From contig OZ024875.1 of NCBI GenBank assembly GCA_964017185.1, positions 41,943,486-42,007,485 of the forward strand: a stretch of 64,000 nt of DNA, read 5' to 3'. Source of the stretch: Rugalucina vietnamica (Eukaryota > Mollusca > Bivalvia > Lucinida > Lucinidae). Position 1 is the first letter of the stretch. Each line of letters begins with the position of its first letter. The position numbers and the translations under genes are program-made. Below the pieces are notes generated by a model. That model was not told where the DNA came from. It ran no database searches and saw only the letters and a list, made by a program, of their open reading frames with translations. This document shows, piece by piece, positions 60,601-64,000 of this stretch.

Positions 60601-63068
60601 GACACCAAATTTTCAGCTGTAGTACAAACATGGTTATTCTTTCATAATTTACAAACAAAATTACAAACCATTAACCATGATTCCTTGTGGATTCTTTGAA
60701 ACTCAAATATCAGCGTTTTTTTTTTTGTTAAAAAAATTGCTCCATATGTTATGTAATCAATTTAGGCATACAGCATCATAACTCTGGAAGTTTTATATAC
60801 AGAGTAAATATTTATAGACACACTTAACACATTATATAAACAAATTCATCCCGATGTCTATTTCTTGCCAGTGAAGATTGTTCAAAAGCAAGAAGAGTTG
60901 TCAATTTATTTCTGAATATGGCAGGGGCATATCAATAACTGAACGCACTTGTATAAATGATTGTGAAACTGAACTTAAAATACACTCTGGCCATTAAAAT
61001 GAAAAAAGGGTTGAATGTGAAGCATCTCTATGATCGATATGAGATACAGAAAGGTATTCAGAAAATAACATGACATTTAAGTCAGTGAGGCTCTGGTAAA
61101 CAAAGTTCTTCACAAGGTAGCATAACAAACTATTTGTATCCCATTCAGGAATCATAGATCTTATTATATGTTCCTGAATAGGAATCGCCGTTTCCTAAAT
61201 GGGCATCACTTTTTTTTCTAGCTCCCAAATAGGAATCACAGAAAATCAGAAAAAAAATCCTGATTTTAAACCTTAATAACTTTTTTTCTAGACAATAAAA
61301 AAAAATTCTGAACGGTCAAAAGTTTGGAAATTCATTCATCTTTAAGCTCCCCAGAGTTGTTGGAAATCGGTTAAAAACTGTGATACATTTTTTCGATTTT
61401 CTGAGAGTACTATAAAAATGACAAAAAGATGCCCAATTGAGTATCAAATTGCTATTAATAGTAACATTTACCTGTCAAAGCAATCTAGGTCAGTGATACT
61501 CAATTGGGCATCTCTCCTCCACTGATAAACAGAATAGCTCATATTCAAAATCACGTATGATTTTGTTAAACTATGATATACCTTTTTTTTCTCATTCATT
61601 GTATGTATTTATATTATTAGAGTGACTTGTAGGCCCAATGCGGCCGGGTGTTGTTTGAATTTATATTTGATATTTGTATTGTACATAACACATGTCACTA
61701 TAATAAAATTTACTTACTTATTTCCATTACAGTGTCCATTTGGTCGGATAGTGTACAAGTTTGACTATAAGAATGTCCAGTTTCTCAACCAGATGCAGAC
61801 CCTGATCAGTAAGATCAATGCCCGGGCTCTGGAGCTAGATGATATGCCACAACATGTCATAGATGCTGCTCTGTCAACTTACAAACTATCAGCGTAAGTT
61901 AATGTTTTTGCTGTCAAAGCAAAGCCATTAAATTTTGTTCATTACTTCTTGTACAAATGTATTTATACTGTGTAAATTATGTTACTATTTATGAGCTAAG
62001 TGACATATAGGCTCAATGCGGCCTGGTGTTGAGCATGTTAATTTCACTTCTTTTGTATTATGATCACAGATGTCAATATAATAAAATTTTCTTGTCTTAT
62101 GTCAGGAAAATAAGCAGTCAGAACAAAATCATCACATTCTGTTTGAAAAAAGGTAATTAAAAGACATCAATCTGGGAGTGAGCTGAAAGCCAAAATCTTA
62201 AGATTTGTCGCCAAACATCTCTTTATTAGCTCATCTGAGCAGTCAGACTCAAAAGGTGAGCATATAGTATAACAATGCTCCCTTATCTGACATCTGTTGT
62301 CCTCATCGTCCAGTGTTCAAACATCTCCTCAGAAACCACTTTCTGAATCAAAGCCAAATTTCATGTGGAGTATCATTTGGAAGGGGAAACAATAGAGGGG
62401 TGTCTGCCCTTGCACTGGATCTATGCACAAGGAGATTTATGAAAGTATGAGTATTATAAGAATCTTACATGAGTGTCAGGTATGGATAGACAAATCTGTC
62501 CCGAGGGTCACATTTTGGCATCACGAGGCTCGCCTCGTGATGCCAAACTGTGACCCGAGGGACAGATTTGTCTATCCATACCTGACACGCACGTAAGATT
62601 CTTTTTCTTGCACGCCTTAATGCAGCGAAGCTTGATTTTCATACTATTTACATTAAGAAATGATACAATCGCGGCGTCCGCCATTTTGAATTAAAACGTT
62701 TTGACGTCATTGTGACGTGTGTGCATAGCGACGAAATTACGTGACGTCCTATACAACCAATGTTAAAAAGAACACTTGAACGCATAGTGCGACTGGGGTG
62801 AGATAACGAGGGTGAGATAAGAATTTCTCACATGGGTTAAAACAGAGGATTTCTCTATCTGGTGTGCAAGAAATCTAGGTCTCATGTGAGCGTTTACATG
62901 ACCACTGGTTCCCTGGTTGTTACAGGTTACAGCAGGAGAGCCGTACCCTAGACATAGTGACGGGGTTCCAGGTGTTGGACGGTATCATGCACCTGTTTGT
63001 ACTGGAGGGGCTGAGGGATCAGGCTGTCAAGGAGATCTGGGAGACTCTGCCCCACCCAGAAAACTCAG
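18481..63068 (+). CDS. CFAP92: CFAP92/KIAA1257-like (DUF4550) split gene, 13 exons seen, 3' part beyond window
   Basis: Thirteen exons join in a continuous frame of 2587 coding bases (862 codons). Each junction has AG/GT boundaries and matching phase, so no stop is met. The N terminus is Ser-, Glu- and Lys-rich and looks disordered. It leads into a conserved block (about residues 150-281) with [27 protein letters not shown] and [12 protein letters not shown], which I recognise from memory as DUF4550 of CFAP92 (KIAA1257). The later block with [17 protein letters not shown] fits the same family. A role in the ciliary or flagellar axoneme is known only by family association; no catalytic motif is visible. 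The start follows an acceptor at 18479-18480, so at least one 5' non-coding exon lies upstream. The last visible exon ends in an open donor at 63069. Confidence 0.75.
19173..19408 (-). mobile_element. Family P foldback MITE, copy 1
   Basis: Ends GAGCCTCGACGC... and ...ATGACGTGGTTC, with the central palindrome CTGATCAGCTGTGCAGTTAC and its inverted half. Diverged from the consensus. Confidence 0.85.
19628..19857 (-). mobile_element. Family P MITE, copy 2, decayed
   Basis: Starts TGAGCCACGTCATGAGAAAA. The right side has lost most of the central palindrome. Confidence 0.75.
19919..20151 (-). mobile_element. Family P MITE, copy 3
   Basis: TGAGCCTGTGCG... to ...GCAGCGGCTCA, with the central hairpin GATCAGCTTCGCAGTTACTG. 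Confidence 0.88.
20570..20756 (+). mobile_element. tRNA-derived SINE, decayed
   Basis: TGGTCCAGTGGTAG resembles a tRNA A-box region and GGGTTTGATAC a B box about 20 bases later. The 3' tail CTGGGATGTTAAGCCATAAC with AAACAAACAAA matches the tail style of molluscan SINEs. Confidence 0.55.
20800..21035 (-). mobile_element. Family P MITE, copy 4, decayed
   Basis: GGGGTTTCCGACCAGGTCCA near the left end and the palindrome CTGTGCAGTTACTGCACAGC in the middle. Ends are diverged. Confidence 0.7.
21348..23520. mobile_element. 2.2 kb element with ~40 bp inverted ends and scattered TTACATC motifs
   Basis: The left end ATGGGCACGTTTTTTTTGTC, then CAGCC, is inverted at 23480-23520 (GGCTGGACAAAAAAAACGTG, then CCCAT). 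Inside, GTTACATC or GATGTAAC, usually beside GTCCA or TGGAC, recurs about a dozen times in both orientations: near 21380, 21740, 21770, 21950, 22130, 22470, 22510, 22865, 22900, 23060, 23095, 23133, 23306 and 23480. No transposase frame is present. No clear target duplication is seen. Confidence 0.7.
23560..23705. mobile_element. Family U foldback repeat, copy 1
   Basis: CTTATTTTTGCTCCAAAACA, a TACTCGGTAG core and an inverted AAAATAAGAAAAATATC arm, then ATGGGCATGTTTTCGTAATG. Related copies lie at 37865 and 48045. Confidence 0.65.
23990..25974. mobile_element. Tandem-core element with AGCCCCGCTT ends (pearl-like architecture)
   Basis: The left end has the hairpin TAGCCCCGCTTTGAAAAAGT then GGGGGCTA, followed by a TTCCGTTATTCCG microsatellite (24040-24105). 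About twelve tandem units of ~150 bp follow, each with CAATATCTTGAGAAC and TGACCAAATTTTGTATGCAC. The right end is AAGCGGGGCTATAG (25958-25972). Hairpin, microsatellite, tandem core and inverted end is the architecture reported for bivalve pearl elements and Helentron-derived non-autonomous elements. Open frames in the core are repeat artefacts. Confidence 0.8.
25975..27672. other. Intron 1 stretch, nothing recognised
   Basis: AT-rich, with no long open frame or clear repeat. Only short self-complementary pieces are visible. Confidence 0.5.
27673..27910 (+). mobile_element. Family P MITE, copy 5 (near-consensus reference)
   Basis: Ends GAGCCGCATCGTGAGAAAAC and its near-inverse GTTTTCTCGCGTCGCGGCTC. 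Central hairpin about 64 bp (27709-27772), with the core GATCAGCTTCGCGGTAACCG and inverted half, flanked by GCGAAAACAAAGGCGC and GCGCCTTTGTTTTCGC. Flanks suggest a short TA- or TT-type duplication. Confidence 0.92.
28381..28624 (+). CDS. CFAP92: CFAP92-like exon 2
   Basis: Acceptor TTTTTCTCCAG ends at 28380 and donor AG|GTATGG begins at 28625. Encodes residues 151-232, starting [12 protein letters not shown] and including the core DUF4550 motifs [14 protein letters not shown] and [10 protein letters not shown]. Preceded by a 9.4 kb intron filled with mobile elements. Confidence 0.9.
28913..29147 (+). mobile_element. Family P MITE, copy 6, adjacent to exon 3 acceptor
   Basis: TGAGCCACCTCATGAGAAAA to TTCTCATGACGCGACTG. 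Ends about 20 bp upstream of exon 3. Confidence 0.88.
29168..29313 (+). CDS. CFAP92: CFAP92-like exon 3
   Basis: Acceptor CTTTTCTTTCCAG ends at 29167 and donor CAG|GTGAG begins at 29314. Encodes [26 protein letters not shown] and [14 protein letters not shown], the second half of DUF4550. The exon lies between two P-family MITEs: one ends about 20 bp before the acceptor and the other starts 75 bp after the donor. Confidence 0.9.
29388..29623 (+). mobile_element. Family P MITE, copy 7, just after exon 3
   Basis: TGAGCCTCCTCATGGGAAAA to CCACGAGGCGGCTCA, with a perfect central stem. Confidence 0.9.
29895..31886 (+). mobile_element. Complete family R element, four core units
   Basis: 5' TTTTTAGCTCACCTGAGCCG hairpin and GGCGTCCGTCC microsatellite. 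Four ~455 bp units (CATGACCAAGATGGC or a variant near 30093, 30555, 31013 and 31467). 3' ACTCAGGTGAGCGTTTACAG then GACCATTGGTCCTCTGGTT. This is the clearest view of both R termini in one copy. Confidence 0.88.
32033..32182 (+). CDS. CFAP92: CFAP92-like exon 4
   Basis: Acceptor TTTTTTCTAG ends at 32032 and donor AG|GTAGGA begins at 32183. Encodes [20 protein letters not shown] and a basic tail rich in Lys and Pro. Phase agrees with exons 3 and 5. It begins about 150 bp after the end of an R-family element. Confidence 0.85.
32204..32400 (-). mobile_element. Family P MITE, copy 8, decayed
   Basis: AAAACTGGTCTTTGGGGTTT at the left and GTTCAGTTACTGCACAGCTG in the centre. Lies 20 bp after exon 4. 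Confidence 0.7.
32911..34911 (+). mobile_element. Family R element, three core units plus internal insertion
   Basis: Begins TTTTTAGCTCACCTGAGCCG with a TCCGTCCGGCG microsatellite. Units lie around 33141, 34065 and 34524. Ends TCTCAGGTGAGCGTTTACAG, then GACCATTGGTCCTCTGGTT. A ~490 bp insert at about 33471-33960 interrupts it. Confidence 0.85.
33471..33962. mobile_element. Foldback insert within the R element
   Basis: Two copies of TTATATTTTCACATGTGAAA, several GACGTAATGACGTCA motifs, and a ~150 bp imperfect palindrome (about 33810-33960) around GTGCCTTCGGCAC. No coding potential. Confidence 0.6.
35013..35536. promoter_or_regulatory. Cluster of five RFX X-box-like palindromes
   Basis: GTTGCTTAGCAAC at 35013-35025 and 35214-35226, GTTGCTAGGCAAC at 35274-35286 and 35524-35536, and GTCACCATGGCAAC at 35466-35479. 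A half-site CTAGGCAAC is at 35173. All fit the X-box pattern RYYNYY-N(1-3)-RRNRAC recognised by RFX factors, which control many ciliary genes. They lie in intron 4, inside a mobile element, so function is uncertain. Confidence 0.5.
35683..35751. repeat. 69 bp near-perfect palindrome
   Basis: ATTTTTTGTTGAAAAAATGT and GAGAATCCTTTG pair with their inverse across TTTGCATTGCAAA. Confidence 0.92.
35890..36003. repeat. Two-copy ~57 bp tandem repeat
   Basis: GTCGAGCACGCTGTCATGTG and GTCGAGCACGCTGTCATACG, each followed by CACAACTAAGGTCGA. The inner GCTGTCATGTGACAGC is palindromic. Confidence 0.88.
36408..36460 (+). mobile_element. Family P fragment, copy 9
   Basis: GGAGTCATATCATGGGAAAA and TTTTTGCATATACAAAAGTA match the left end of copy 5 only. 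Confidence 0.55.
36930..37144 (+). mobile_element. Family P MITE, copy 10
   Basis: Central stem CAGATCAGCTGTGCAGTAAC and tail CAGACCTGGTCGGAAACTC. The right end is TCATGCAGCAGCTTA. About 110 bp before exon 5. Confidence 0.8.
37254..37580 (+). CDS. CFAP92: CFAP92-like exon 5
   Basis: Acceptor TTTGTTCTGCAG ends at 37253 and donor A|GTAAGA begins at 37581. Encodes about 109 residues of Pro-, Ser- and Lys-rich low-complexity sequence ([17 protein letters not shown] at the start), probably a disordered linker. GC-richer than the flanking introns, as expected of an exon. Confidence 0.85.
37611..37662 (-). mobile_element. Family P fragment, copy 11
   Basis: GGTTCTGACCAGGTCTGACA and CAGGCTGTTCAGCCACA only. 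Confidence 0.55.
37865..38112. mobile_element. Family U foldback repeat, copy 2
   Basis: Centre GTTAGAACCGCCTCACTGAG then GCAGTTCTAAC is palindromic. Arms include TTGATTTTGCTCAAAACGTA, and the end is TGGACATGTTTTAGTAATG. Confidence 0.7.
38208..38360 (+). CDS. CFAP92: CFAP92-like exon 6
   Basis: Acceptor CTATCATTTCAG ends at 38207 and donor G|GTAAGA begins at 38361. Encodes [20 protein letters not shown] and ends [12 protein letters not shown]. An alternative AG lies 7 bases downstream but breaks the frame. Confidence 0.85.
38640..38829 (+). CDS. CFAP92: CFAP92-like exon 7
   Basis: Acceptor AG at 38638-38639 was chosen because the later AG at 38645-38646 gives the wrong phase. Donor AG|GTGAGT begins at 38830. 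Encodes [20 protein letters not shown] and [20 protein letters not shown]. It may be part of a beta-sandwich (C2-like) fold, judging only from alternating hydrophobic strands. Confidence 0.88.
38830..40200. other. Intron 7, left part, nothing recognised
   Basis: AT-rich unique-looking sequence with no convincing exon, repeat or RNA gene. Open frames up to ~104 codons are present but show no family resemblance. Confidence 0.5.
40231..40459 (-). mobile_element. Family P MITE, copy 12
   Basis: TGAGCCGCCTCGTGGGAAAT to GGTTTTCTCATGAGA, with a perfect GATCAGCTTCGCGGTTACCG stem. Flanked by GCCAGTATTT on both sides (40222-40231 and 40461-40470), a possible 9-10 bp duplication. Confidence 0.88.
40623..40798 (-). 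mobile_element. Family P MITE, copy 13, decayed
   Basis: TGAGCTGCATCATGAGACAA at the left. The central stem is partly lost. Confidence 0.65.
41857..41940 (+). mobile_element. Family P fragment, copy 15
   Basis: GTGAGTCGTGTCATGATAAA and GCGAAAACAAAAGCCGCAGA. The right half is absent. Confidence 0.6.
42335..43489. repeat. Near-identical 577-578 bp tandem duplication
   Basis: Copies run from TCGGAAAATGTGTTGTTGTG (42335) and TCGGAAAATGTTTTGTTGTG (about 42913), each ending at TTTTGTCGAACACAAAAA. Only a handful of differences are seen, so it is recent. The 110-116 codon open frames in both copies are the same sequence repeated and have no recognisable family. Confidence 0.93.
44177..44379 (-). 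mobile_element. Family P MITE, copy 16
   Basis: TGAGCCACAAGAAAACCGGT to TCTCATGACGCAGCTCA. The central stem is degraded on one side. Confidence 0.75.
44380..45055. other. Intron 7 stretch, nothing recognised
   Basis: AT-rich. AATACGGTAAAAATTCTATT at about 44630 and AATAGAATTTTTACAGTAC at about 45027 are inverted and may bound a ~400 bp MITE. Confidence 0.4.
45056..46055 (-). mobile_element. Family P MITE, copy 17, split by a TA insertion
   Basis: The left part to 45190 ends GATTGTACTA and the right part resumes TATCTGTGTAGCAAAAACAA. Decayed ends. Confidence 0.75.
45191..45996. mobile_element. 806 bp GC-rich MITE with TA target duplication (Tc1/mariner-type)
   Basis: TA at 45189-45190 and 45997-45998. 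Inverted ends of about 45 bp start CAGTACAGTCCAGGGGGATT and contain CACCAGCCCGCCCACCCCCG. The interior is rich in CCGCGG and GGCGGGATT and holds a GA microsatellite (about 45641-45705). No transposase frame. Confidence 0.9.
46105..46340 (-). mobile_element. Family P MITE, copy 18
   Basis: TGAGCCGTCTCGTGGGAAAA to CCCATGAGGCGGCTC, flanked by ATA/TATA. Confidence 0.9.
46459..46571 (+). CDS. CFAP92: CFAP92-like exon 8
   Basis: Acceptor AATCTCTTTCAG ends at 46458 and donor G|GTATGT begins at 46572. Encodes [20 protein letters not shown] and ends DDINVVLAG. The last 41 bases plus the donor are duplicated directly downstream. Intron 7 before it (38830-46458) is 7.6 kb and made largely of mobile elements. 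Confidence 0.88.
46578..46624 (+). repeat. 47 bp tandem duplication of exon 8 end and donor
   Basis: TCAGAGCATATACTGGGATG occurs at 46531 and again at 46578, and each copy runs through to a GGTATGTT donor. The period of 47 is not a multiple of three. Using the second donor would carry the frame through GCATATACTGGGATGACATAA and meet a stop. Confidence 0.95.
46659..46888 (-). mobile_element. Family P MITE, copy 19
   Basis: TGAGCCGCCTCGTGGGAAAA to TTTCCCATGAGGC. The terminal GGCTC is lost on the right. It starts about 35 bp after the duplicated exon 8 end. Confidence 0.88.
47158..47394 (-). mobile_element. Family P MITE, copy 20
   Basis: TGAGCCGTGACGCGAGAAAA to TCTCACGATGCGGCTCA, with a perfect central stem. 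Confidence 0.9.
47411..47472 (+). pseudogene. Relic duplicate of CFAP92-like exon 9
   Basis: The stretch from ACATTTGATCAGCCAGAGCT aligns with the start of exon 9, ACATTTGAGCAGTCGGAATT. Translation [19 protein letters not shown] matches [19 protein letters not shown] at the same positions, then a TAA stop follows. No acceptor AG directly precedes it. It lies between two P-family MITEs. Confidence 0.8.
47481..47715 (-). mobile_element. Family P MITE, copy 21
   Basis: TGAGACGCCTCGTGGGAAAA to CCCATGGGACGGCTCA, flanked by TA on both sides. It starts right after the exon 9 relic. Confidence 0.9.
47769..47930 (+). CDS. CFAP92: CFAP92-like exon 9
   Basis: Acceptor TTTCCTCTACAG ends at 47768 and donor A|GTGAGT begins at 47931. 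Encodes [20 protein letters not shown] through KISNVGTVA. Includes an acidic and basic charged stretch ([14 protein letters not shown]). Confidence 0.88.
48045..48240. mobile_element. Family U repeat, copy 3
   Basis: TTCTTATTTTTGATCCAAAA, GTACTCGTTAGAACCGCC and GGCGTGTTTTCGTAATG, plus a poly-A run near 48151-48167. Confidence 0.65.
48643..48858 (+). CDS. CFAP92: CFAP92-like exon 10
   Basis: Acceptor TATCTTATCAG ends at 48642 and donor G|GTAAGA begins at 48859. Encodes [40 protein letters not shown] and PDLLGLENN. The pattern is well conserved and looks structured. Confidence 0.9.
49030..49180 (+). mobile_element. Possible decayed SINE
   Basis: CATGGTGGCCTACTGACTGT and GGATTGAGAGGTCCTGGGT recall tRNA A- and B-box regions. 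Weak evidence. Confidence 0.3.
49298..49428 (+). CDS. CFAP92: CFAP92-like exon 11
   Basis: Acceptor TTACTTTCAG ends at 49297 and donor GAG|GTATTG begins at 49429. Encodes [20 protein letters not shown] and [20 protein letters not shown]. Ends in phase 0. It founds the tandem array that follows, and the next exon lies 12.3 kb away. Confidence 0.88.
49429..50260 (+). repeat. Five-copy tandem array derived from exon 11
   Basis: Exon-like blocks lie at 49480-49590, 49642-49715, 49767-49879, 49926-50006 and 50064-50175, separated by C-rich spacers (CCCCACCCCCTCCCCCACCTC) ending in CAG. Copies 1 and 5 carry frameshifts, copies 2 and 4 have internal deletions, and copies 2 and 5 have lost the donor GT. 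Copy 3 is intact. A poly-C run near 50229-50250 ends the array. Confidence 0.93.
49767..49879 (+). CDS. Candidate alternative exon 11 (array copy 3)
   Basis: Preceded by a long C/T tract and CTCAG, and followed by GAG|GTAATG. Entering from exon 10 (phase 1), the frame is open and gives A + [20 protein letters not shown], continuing [17 protein letters not shown]: 37 residues with three substitutions relative to exon 11. It ends in phase 0 like exon 11, so it could replace exon 11 but could not be added to it in frame. Whether it is spliced is unknown. Confidence 0.45.
50709..51512 (+). CDS. LINE ORF1 protein
   Basis: 267 codons. The Lys-rich N terminus is followed by a heptad-rich coiled coil (about residues 38-115, [20 protein letters not shown]). 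An RRM-like fold follows (about 120-215), with [11 protein letters not shown] and KPPLLKIAF as candidate RNP strands. Typical of LINE nucleic-acid chaperones that coat retrotransposon RNA. The TAG stop at 51510 is followed in the same frame by endonuclease sequence. Confidence 0.8.
   Translation: MPATPGTRDKRERESPGLTSPLCKQSKMAAGEVDLNLIVSKNEEKLDKMMEMLEGLKKGQESLQKTFDSKLEKLRNEVVKTIDDKIRSVKLDLDLQFAGLERRIELFEGELNSLKADSGFVDNSVNNCDITVIATNVPVRHDRSLMETARALISALGTDVSDHSMITDVKRCPDRGTGKPPLLKIAFETVNQKVEVLRAKKKLNDSSEFKNVYFRSSKNHTERILELNAKTLLSQIPNGNQFRVTGNGRIVKKDNSNAQSTAANSDG
51513..51944 (+). pseudogene. LINE ORF2 endonuclease, C-terminally deleted
   Basis: Same frame as ORF1, starting directly after its stop. 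Motifs [18 protein letters not shown] (catalytic Glu) and GSGGVGIFV mark an APE-type endonuclease. The sequence breaks off after [20 protein letters not shown], before the expected GDFN-type motif, where an internal deletion joins it out of frame to reverse transcriptase. Confidence 0.8.
51940..53241 (+). pseudogene. LINE reverse transcriptase, C-terminal half
   Basis: The open frame begins with [16 protein letters not shown] (RT motif B/C neighbourhood), then [11 protein letters not shown] (catalytic YADD at 52057-52068), the thumb region with [15 protein letters not shown] and YRYLGVHLN, and the C-terminal Cys/His cluster CHCCNST...HFLFKC. RT motifs upstream of B, including motif A, are missing. 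Jockey/CR1-like by general layout; the clade is uncertain. Confidence 0.85.
53321..57640 (+). mobile_element. Foldback unit A (complete)
   Basis: The terminal arms of about 1.1 kb (53321-54420 and 56535-57640) are inverted copies. Each end also holds a small hairpin, GATGCCCAATTGAGTATCA and its inverse about 60 bases later. The middle (54420-56535) has another inverted pair, around 55995-56075 and 56465-56545, including CAAAACGTGGGTTGGCATTT. Confidence 0.88.
57642..61523 (-). mobile_element. Foldback unit B (inverted copy lacking one end)
   Basis: Matches 53321-57198 in reverse with scattered substitutions and small indels (3882 versus 3878 bp). It lacks the 443 bp terminal piece present at 57199-57641 in unit A. 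The substitutions argue against a simple assembly mirror artefact. Confidence 0.9.
61525..61720 (+). mobile_element. LINE 3' UTR tail (displaced part of the 50525 element)
   Basis: Resumes after the dimer and includes GTGACTTGTAGGCCCAATGC and GGCCGGGTGTTG, ending ATAATAAAATTTACTTACTT. The tail runs almost into the exon 12 acceptor. Confidence 0.7.
61733..61893 (+). CDS. CFAP92: CFAP92-like exon 12
   Basis: Acceptor ATTTCCATTACAG ends at 61732 and donor AGC|GTAAGT begins at 61894. Encodes [20 protein letters not shown] and [20 protein letters not shown]. Entered in phase 0 from exon 11. A LINE 3' tail ends about 15 bases before the acceptor, so the polypyrimidine tract is close to LINE-derived sequence. 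Confidence 0.88.
61995..62100 (+). mobile_element. Second LINE 3' tail copy
   Basis: GTGACATATAGGCTCAATGC, GGCCTGGTGTTGA and AATATAATAAAATTTTC match the tail at 61620-61720. Probably a 5'-truncated insertion of the same family, placed just after exon 12. Confidence 0.75.
62225..62922 (+). mobile_element. Degraded family R element with foldback insert
   Basis: 5' TTAGCTCATCTGAGCAGTCA and GGTGAGCATATAGTAT. 3' ATGTGAGCGTTTACATGACC then ACTGGTTCCCTGGTT. The core is mostly replaced by an insert at about 62455-62870 containing a long palindrome and GACGTCA-type motifs. Confidence 0.7.
62457..62604. repeat. ~148 bp near-perfect palindrome
   Basis: AATCTTACATGAGTGTCAGG through GCATCACGAGGC is mirrored from CCTCGTGATGCC to GTAAGATT. 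Arms are near 70 bp with few mismatches and almost no loop. Confidence 0.92.
62926..63068 (+). CDS. CFAP92: CFAP92-like exon 13 (last exon in window)
   Basis: Acceptor GGTTGTTACAG ends at 62925 and donor G|GTAAAA begins at 63069. Encodes [20 protein letters not shown] and [20 protein letters not shown]. The acceptor lies directly at the degraded R-family 3' end (CCACTGGTTCCCTGGTTGTT). Confidence 0.88.
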
Positions 63069-63204
63069 GTAAAATGGGTTTGTTTACAAGTACATGTAAT
63101 TTAAAATACTTAAAAAACTTTTAGATATGATTTTTAAACCTCTGTTTTTGCATTAAGTGCATAGATACTGATAGTTCGTCTCTCACTAATGAGAAAGACC
63201 ATCA

Positions 63205-64000
63205 TTATTTCTTGAATAGTGCTGATGTGTGTTGGTGAGTTCTTTGATGGCTGACTAGGCCAATTCTGGCTCTAAACTGTCGGTTGCAAGTAGAGCAGTC
63301 AATGTCATAGAGTCTGCTGGTGGTACATTTGTTTTGGCTTTGCGCTCTCTTCGCTTTCTTTCAGCTTCACAGATTCTCTTCTTTTCATAGAGAGCTGCTC
63401 CTTTGTTGATGAGACCTCGCCACTTTGATCGCTCCTGTGCAGTCTGTTCCCAGGACCCCATTGGTATTTCGAAATCCTTCAGAGAGGCTTTGAGGGTGTC
63501 TTTGTAGCGTTTCTTCTGGCCACCTTGAGAGCGCTTTCCCTCCTGTAGTTCTCCATAGAAAACTTTCTTTGGAAGTCGCGCATCAGGCATTCTTATAACA
63601 TGGCCAGTCCATCTTAGCTGTGCTAGCTTTAAGACTGTATGCATGCTTTGCATCCCTGCTTTCCTCAGGACCTCTGTGTCTGGAATCTTGTCCTGCCACT
63701 TGATTTTTAACAACTTTCTCAAACAGCTTAAGTGGAAATGGTTAAGTCTCTTTGCATGGTGTTGGTATACTGTCCAGGTCTCACATGCATACAAGAGGGT
63801 TGGCAGTACCACAGCCTTGTAGACTTTCAGCTTGGTGTCAAGCTTGATTCCATTTCGCTCCCAGACATTTGCACGGAGTCTTCCGAATGCCACACTAGCT
63901 TTTGCAATTCTGGCAGTGATCTCATCATCAATATGCACTGCTCTGGAGAGAGTGCTTCCCAGGTAGGTGAACTTGTCAACAACTTTCAGTTTTTGCCCAT
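63205..64000 (-). pseudogene. Non-LTR retrotransposon reverse transcriptase C terminus (partial, frameshifted)
   Basis: The frame is open from the window edge (GQKLKVVDKFTYLGS) through AVVLPTLLYACETWTVYQ, NHFHLSCLRKLLKIKWQDKI and QLRWTGHVIRMPDARLPKKV to a stop at 63255. In a neighbouring frame the sequence continues as CSTCNRQFRARIGLVSHQRT, a C-x2-C...H-x3-H zinc finger, and ends near 63205. So a frameshift around 63300 truncates the annotated frame. The family is a LINE common in marine invertebrates; the exact clade is not certain. It lies in the intron after exon 13, antisense to the host gene. Confidence 0.85.

Larger units (their letters stand above)
53320..61524. mobile_element. 8.2 kb giant inverted dimer of a foldback transposon
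   Basis: Outer ends CAGTGGAGGAGAGATGCCCA and its inverse ...TCTCTCCTCCACTG are flanked by ATAAA (53315-53319 and 61525-61529). If the terminal C/G is excluded, the duplication reads ATAAAC with one extra G on the right. The left unit 53321-57640 has both ends. The right unit 57642-61523 is the inverse of 53321-57198. No long open frame; only 60-64 codon frames shared by both arms. Confidence 0.9.

Noticed and set aside
53320..61524. Polinton/Maverick on the basis of AG...CT ends and a possible 6 bp duplication
   Set aside because: No polymerase, integrase, ATPase or capsid frames are present and the duplication is ambiguous (5 bp, or 6 bp with an extra base).

Overview
The window is eukaryotic, repeat-rich, AT-rich metazoan DNA. 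The mix of repeats points to a bivalve or closely related mollusc: interspersed elements beginning TTTTAGCTCACCTGAGC with tandem cores, a Helentron-type (Helitron2) open reading frame, tRNA-derived SINE-like pieces, and dense foldback MITEs. The species cannot be fixed from sequence alone.

Layout. Positions 1-5000 are tandem and interspersed repeats, mainly arrays of a ~455 bp unit in both orientations (called family R here). Positions 5000-5900 hold scrambled relics of a Helentron. An intact 2560-codon Helentron protein follows at 6474-14156. It carries a cysteine-protease-like region, a Lys-rich repeat, a zinc-binding region, a HUH Rep domain, a PIF1-type helicase and a C-terminal endonuclease. 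Positions 14157-18480 have no gene and carry R-family termini with a nested MITE.

From 18481 to the right edge, one split host gene lies on the plus strand. Thirteen coding exons with consistent phases encode a DUF4550-type protein resembling CFAP92 (KIAA1257), a cilia- and flagella-associated protein. About 862 codons are visible and the gene runs on past the window. Its introns hold most of the unusual material: about 20 copies of a 235 bp foldback MITE (family P), a 2.2 kb element studded with TTACATC motifs, a ~150 bp tandem-core element with AGCCCCGCTT ends, two large R elements, a 2.9 kb element with TTAA target duplications nested in a P copy, and a 0.8 kb element with TA target duplications nested in another P copy. 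There are also a cluster of RFX X-box-like palindromes, a broken LINE whose 3' UTR is split by an 8.2 kb giant inverted dimer, and a second LINE remnant at the right edge.

The host gene has three local exon duplications. Exon 8 has a duplicated 3' end and donor. Exon 9 has an upstream relic. Exon 11 is followed by a five-copy array of itself, one copy of which remains open, in frame and flanked by usable splice signals. The two strongest leads are this exon array and the possible link between the intact Helentron and the R-family repeats around it.
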